Shown in pieces: positions 58,929 to 64,000 of a stretch of DNA of 64,000 bases. Made by a program: the position numbers and the translations under genes. The DNA comes from Marisa cornuarietis. Its lineage: Eukaryota > Mollusca > Gastropoda > Architaenioglossa > Ampullariidae. Position 1 is the stretch's first letter. Every line of letters starts with the position of its first letter. The notes below the pieces were generated by a model. The model was not told where the DNA came from. It saw only the letters and a list, made by a program, of their open reading frames with translations, and searched no databases. The DNA lies in NCBI GenBank assembly GCA_004794655.1, contig SMMW01000521.1:3498501-3562500 (forward strand). Direction: 5' to 3'.

Positions 58929-60236
58929 ACCACCAGTTAATTATTTTGAATCTTAACGTGGCTTTTTCTTTCAACGTCTTATCTTTTTTTTTTTTTTTCT
59001 TCTGCAGTCTCTTGGTCGCTGTTACGGTTGAACAATACTCACCCCTAGGCAGAGTAACCTGCCTCTATTTCCACGTGCATACAAAATATTCACCACACAA
59101 AATCCTATCTGAACTTTTTTCTTTTCAGTTCGTTCCTACTTTCTTTAATTTCATTTTGTTACTACTTTCTACTTTCATTTATTCCTTCTTTGATTTCTTT
59201 TGTCGTTTTCTTTCCCGTCTTCCCTTTTAAATTCCTTCGTTCATTCCTTTTTTTATTGTTTGTTCTTTCTTTATTGCAGCGTTCACTGATCAGACAGACA
59301 CCCGCGACTCCTGCTGAAAATCGATTTTTCAACGCATCCTATTGAGTAATTTTAGTTATGGTTCTGGTTCCTGTGTGTTTTTGAGTGATACTCTGCAGCA
59401 AACTTTGGCATTTCTGTTTTTGTTTTTGTCGGTACAACGGGCTTGTTCCTTGACGTCCTTGACCTGGGAATCTTTCCTCCGTGGGTACGTGTGACCATCT
59501 ACCTAACTCCCTCCCCGTCCCCAATTGATGCTACGATTAAACAGTAGGCTCAGCGACACCATGTTTCATTTTATTTGTCGATACATTTTCCCCTCAGTGC
59601 TGAATGCTGGGAAGGGACAGAAATTCCCAGCGATGGGTGTGCGATGAAGTACGTTGTGAACGGACACGTGTGTGTGTGTGCGTGCGTGCGTATGTACTTG
59701 TGTATATATTTGTGTTTGTAGATGTGTAAGAGTATATGTGTGTATTGTGTGCATGTCTTTGTTATATGTTTACATGTATATATGTGTGTATGTGTGTGCA
59801 CATCTTTGAAAACGCATATATAAGGGTGCATGGCTCTGTTGCCATCATTCTTGGTTTTCTTTTTATTCGGTTATTAATTTTTTTTTACCTCACATCATTA
59901 GCAAGTTCTTACATCAGAATGTACAGTACGATTTACAAGAACAAAGGAAGCTGGTTACACAACAGTGACCACTGGGAGAAACGAAAGAATCCCAACGATT
60001 TTTTTTTCTGCATCTCTCGTTGGGTTCCCCTCGGCAAAAGCATGTCAGTGTGCGCCAAAAACCGGGTATCTGACATCATGCACAATCCCGCTTGTCTACA
60101 CTCGTCACTGGGGGGGGGGGGGAGGGAATTGGTGGAGAAAAGAAAGACAACCACAACCGCTGATTTTTTTCTCTCTTTTTGCCTCCCTTAGCTGTCGTCG
60201 AAGCTCTTTTGCCTCTCTCCACTTAATGTAATGAAA
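58929..60236. other. Gene-free stretch
   Basis: T runs at 58986-58999 and 60000-60008; T-rich tract at 59110-59275; TG-rich sequence at 59668-59800; G run at 60109-60122. No gene. Confidence 0.5.
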
Positions 60237-60393
60237 CGGTGTAACGATTCATGTCTAGGCAGTTTTTTTTTTAGAGCGCTAAGGAAAGGTGCATGAGATC
60301 AACTCAATATCCAATACCTGTTGAGTTGTTCTCATGCACCTTTCCTTAGCGCTCTAAAAAAAAAAAACTGCCTAGACATGAATCGTTACACCG
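60237..60393. repeat. Near-perfect palindrome, 71/73-nt arms
   Basis: Left arm 60237-60307 and right arm 60321-60393 are reverse complements, except for a T10/A12 length difference and one base near the loop. The loop is 13 nt (tatccaatacctg, 60308-60320). The loop plus two flanking bases on each side (aatatccaatacctgtt, 60306-60322) is repeated directly after the right arm at 60399-60415. No protein is encoded. The geometry suggests a template-switch inverted duplication or a very young foldback element. Confidence 0.96.
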
Positions 60394-60415
60394 GCACAAA
60401 TATCCAATACCTGTT

Positions 60416-62382
60416 TATGCCATTGTCAGCTTAACAGATTTTAGATTCATTCTTACATCTGAAACTTTTCTGAATTGGTGTTACCGGTGCTAACTTCGCA
60501 GTAAATTATGCTTTGCCTCATCTTCGTCGCCAGCTAAACTGCAGTGGATCGAAACAGACATATCGATAATTCAATACTTGTACGTATCGAAGTCCTGAGA
60601 GCGTCTTTCCGTGCACCCTAAGATACGACGAATAATGGACACACTGTACACTCAAAGACTGCATATTACAGGTCCACAGGAGTGCAAAGCGCTTTTTAAA
60701 TCAATCGTTCAAAAGTTCAGTGAATCACACTAGTTTCAACATCCTCGAGATACTAGGCTACAATCATCATCATGCACGGAATAAGTTCAAACCTGTGACT
60801 TTAATTTGCGAAAGAACCCATATAGTTCTGGCTCTCGTATTGGCCGTAGCCTTGGCAACCAAGGCATATATATTGACATTCCAGATGCTAAGGGGTTTGC
60901 TCTGTCTGTGAACCTGACTTCGCTAAAATGTAAATGAACAAAATAAAAAGTTTAAAGTCTGAAAGACCTTTGAGAATCAGACGATGGATTGCAAATTGCG
61001 AAAAAAAAGTGTGGTTATGAAGGAATAGGCTCGACCTTTTGGACCGACGGATAAGCGGACTGTGAGGGAGAAACACAACCAGAATGTGTCCATCGACTGG
61101 TTCTTTGGTTGGGTTTGATGGTAGCATGCTGCATCGAGCTAGCAGGGGCTTGCTCTGGAGAAGGAAGCAGAGGAGTTGAGAAGGCACTGAAGAACGGAGG
61201 AAAGGAAGACGGAGTACGTGGCAAAACTCCCGAGATCAAGACAGACAAACATGTGCGGCCCTGAAACAGGATCTGATCTGATCCTCACATTTTCAGATCC
61301 TATGTTTTTTGCTGATGACAAGGACCACTACGCTATCGGGGCCGACACACCGCAGCCCACTGATTTCTGGAACCGTCCAACGCCCGAGTACCAGGTCATC
61401 GTGGCTTTCTAGTCAACCCTCCCCCACTAGCACATTCTTCAACCTCCTCCCTACCCTTCCCCACTTCACGTCTCTGGAAACTTCCCCCCACAAACAAAAG
61501 CTGGGTCAGTCGCTGTTGGACCTTTAGCGAAGACTCCGTTAATTAGAGCCAAACCTGGTCGAAATCAGGTCCTGCGTTTATTAAAACACGTCTCGGGGCC
61601 TGCTACTTCCAGGCTAGTGTCCACCAAGACCAGACTGGGCCCGTGGGCCACACAAGCTGATTAGAGGGCGCCTAGCGTTGGTTGCCGGCGGGCCACCTCG
61701 GCACCAGGACAGAGACAAGGCGGGATGGAGGGGGTGTATAATGGGGTGGAGGAAGAGGTTATGGGTATTGTGAGGGAAATGTCGCTTGTCACTTGCACAT
61801 GTTTGACGAGGAGAATGTTAAGATGGTCTCTGGATCTTCACGACGACAGGAAAGATCGAAGAATGAAAAAAAGAAGGAAATTATGAAACAAAGGGAAAAA
61901 AATGACAAAACGATGAATAAAGAAGAATGAACAAATGCAAGAAAAAAAGAAATTTTACTGCTTTTTATTGTTACAGGATTGGTACAATTTTGTTTACAAT
62001 CTCCCACATAGACAAAGATACACGAAAGTATGAATATTTTAACCTGTTTATACTCCAATGACAAACACCAGAACATAGGGACTCTCCTCCGAACTCCTTT
62101 CAACGAGGAAACAACCATTTGGTGACTGAGTATGATGATGATATTGCAGAGTCAAAGGGTGTGTCACGAAAGTGTCTCCAAGTGACAGCCTACAGCAAGC
62201 TTGGTTTTCTTTAGCACACTTCTTTGCACAGAATTACCTTGTGTCCTGCAGTCTCACCCACCTGCTTACCTGTAAAACCAGTTTCTTTGTTCATTACTTT
62301 TATCTTTTTATGCTTGGAAGAAAATAGTTCTCTTTATTTCTTTAGATACCAGGACTGATTCTTACTGGCGGAGGCAACTACA
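60416..62382. other. Gene-free stretch
   Basis: No recognised domain in any frame. A purine-rich run (aaaaaagaagg, aaagggaaaaaaatg) lies at 61860-61950. Confidence 0.5.
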
Positions 62383-62589
62383 ATGGAGTTAGACCTTTTC
62401 AGTGAAGAAGTGGTGTGCTCAGACATGGGATTCCTCACATTATGGCAAATTTCTCAAGTTAAAACTGAGGAAGAAAGTGGCAGCATATGTCACTCGATAG
62501 GAGTAAGACCCACAGTTCACCAGCATCAACACCACAGCGGCGACTACAACCAGTATTTCAATAGCAAACAACTTAGAAGTCGGTTTTGA
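62383..62589 (+). CDS. Unrecognised short ORF, possible exon
   Basis: A 68-codon frame starts at an ATG in strong context (acaatgg), 38 bases after an acceptor-like tttctttag. The translation begins MELDLFSEEVVCSDMG, contains QVKTEEES and an HQHQHHSGDYNQYF segment, and has no domain I recognise. A donor-like gaaggtaaaag sits near 62597, beyond the stop. Probability of being real is low. Confidence 0.15.
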   Translation: MELDLFSEEVVCSDMGFLTLWQISQVKTEEESGSICHSIGVRPTVHQHQHHSGDYNQYFNSKQLRSRF

Positions 62590-64000
62590 AGTATTGAAGG
62601 TAAAAGCATTTATCTCGCCCCTCCCGGGAGAGGAAGAGACTGATCCTCTTGCGAATTCCTGCCACCCGGATGTTCTTTCTTCGAGATGGAGGATGGTTCT
62701 TCAAGCCAATTTGCTGATCAAAGTCCTCGAGCAGAAACGAAGGAGGTGAATAGCGATGATTAGGGGACAGACGAGGCTGACAACGAGAAAATTCGTTCAG
62801 CTCTGGGGAACATGTTCGCAGCGCTGTGACATTGGCCGATCCTCGGAGGGTCGTCGCTGTCTGGACATGGATGTCCGTGTGCCTGAAGAAGAAATGCAGG
62901 CTGGATTTCATGGCCTTTGCGAGGCCAGGAGAGGGGTTAGAGCTCCTCCCTACTTGCGCTCTCATCGGTCTTCACCGCGAACTTACGGGTCACGTGACCC
63001 AGCTATATCATCGAGACGAAGCACTTTGGTTGTTGTTTGTGCATGTTCTATGGCTGATTTGATAAGCCCAGTGTTGACTGCAGTCTTGCATTCCCTCACT
63101 CACCACTTCTTTGCTTGCCTTCAATTGTCTGTCTTGTTTGGCATGTCTTGTCCTGTCTTATTTTGTCTTGTCATATTTGTCTTCTTCTGTCTACTTTTTA
63201 TGGTTTGTCGTTTCCGACTTGTTCTGTTTTATCATCTTTCTTGTCATGTGTGTCTTATTTTGTCTTGCTATAAATGTCTTGTTTTGTCATATCTCTCTTG
63301 TATGTCTTATTTTTTTGTCATAAGTTTCTTGGGCTGTTTCGCCGTGTTTGTCTGTCCAAGCAGGCAGACAACCTTGCACACATTTAAACCGCATGATCAC
63401 ACGCATACCAAACAGGATGAGCGACCTTTGACCTCCTAAATTTTCTAGGCAGCAGATTCACGCAGACGGTCTTACAGTCAGACTTTGCCAGTCGTAGGGG
63501 GCCATTATGCAAATGAAAGCACCAGGTACAGGAAAACTCTTTTTTTGCGTCTGATAGTCGTTCTACAGCAGATGCCTGGGCCAGCACGGGCTTGACATCC
63601 AGGTCGCTGCTGTACAGAACGATCCATCCTTTGATCTCATTTGTCTGCGATCTTGTGGCAAGCCCGCTCTGGCCTAAGCGGCCTTCTGAGAAGCCGCCTT
63701 GGACTGCACGCTTCATCATTCTGGATCAGACAGCGGAAGACCAAACATCCATAAAGCTGTCAAGGGTAACAAGGAATGAGGACTCTGTGGAACACCCTCC
63801 TGAGTACTCGCGGCACGCAGATTGCTCCAGAAGTGAACAGTTATGTGTGTCAATCGCCAAATCCTCGACAAACGCGGCATTTCTCAGCCTCAATATACAT
63901 AAAAGAACTCAAGTGTCGGATCCCACACCTAAAGCATCGCTTTCTCCGCTAAAACGTGAATAATGTAATGTTTGATGTTTAAAGACTGAGTTTAAGACTA
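62590..64000. other. Gene-free stretch
   Basis: A 14-base palindrome gggtcacgtgaccc lies at 62987-63000. The tract 63110-63345 is a degenerate tgtcttgttt repeat of about 10-base period. Frames at 63384-63719 (minus) and 63592-63963 (plus) overlap antisense; neither is recognisable. Confidence 0.45.
63110..63345. repeat. Degenerate ~10-bp 'tgtcttgttt' repeat
   Basis: Words such as tgtcttgtttgg, tgtcttgtcc, tgtcttattttg and tgtcttgtcat recur at intervals near 10 bases or multiples of it. Hydrophobic plus-strand frames are repeat translation. Confidence 0.7.

Noticed and set aside
62756..63439. 227-codon open frame with hydrophobic end
   Set aside because: The hydrophobic segment comes from the tgtcttgttt degenerate repeat, not a membrane protein.
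1..64000. Apparent excess of CACGTG E-boxes
   Set aside because: Around 15 are expected at random and the rough count is near that. Only the close pair at 51074-51097 was kept.

Overview
The window looks like non-coding nuclear DNA from a marine invertebrate, most likely a mollusc and perhaps a gastropod. It has very dense dinucleotide and trinucleotide microsatellites, many short decayed non-LTR retrotransposon pieces, tRNA-derived SINE-like repeats, and no run of intact protein-coding exons. The species call is inference from repeat style only. No bacterial-type operon, CRISPR array, rRNA gene or intact tRNA gene was found. Most long open frames are read-throughs of (CA)n, (TG)n, (GAT)n or pyrimidine-rich tracts.

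Layout. 1-5000: SINE-A fragment near 283, a perfect 31-bp hairpin (2232-2314), TC-rich and TAA repeats, and a long (TG)n. 5000-9100: degenerate minisatellites and the 3' end of a LINE on the minus strand (7450-8402) with RNase H and terminal Cys/His signatures. 9800-16000: (GAT)n arrays, a 41-bp VNTR, a G-rich 26-30-bp minisatellite and a 42-bp tandem repeat. 16900-17060 and 21107-21156: clusters of NRF1, ETS, CRE and E-box-like sites resembling TATA-less promoters. 23170-23690, 28110-28330 and 45715-45905: three remnants of an RTE-like reverse transcriptase 3' end. 25716-25867: a duplicated segment around (CTTT)n. 30902-31444: a 12-bp degenerate repeat followed by a complete SINE-A insertion with a 12-bp target-site duplication. 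32370-33800: two opposed copies of a (CAT)n-tailed repeat. 36385-47815: several SINE-B copies and a 141-bp tandem duplication (42119-42401) carrying the TCTCGCGAGA promoter motif. 50500: another SINE-A. 55786-55922: a MITE-like foldback. 57900-58275: a 90-96-bp compound minisatellite. 58716-58928: a possible zinc-finger relic. 60237-60415: a near-perfect palindrome with 71/73-nt arms.

No established gene can be annotated end to end. The best hints of genes are the two promoter-like clusters and a possible short first exon at 17036-17054. The rest is best read as intergenic or intronic sequence shaped by retrotransposition, simple-repeat growth and local template-switch duplications. I found no convincing undescribed gene system. 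The most interesting items are structural: the two palindromes, the duplicated BANP-type motif, and the multi-copy SINE families.
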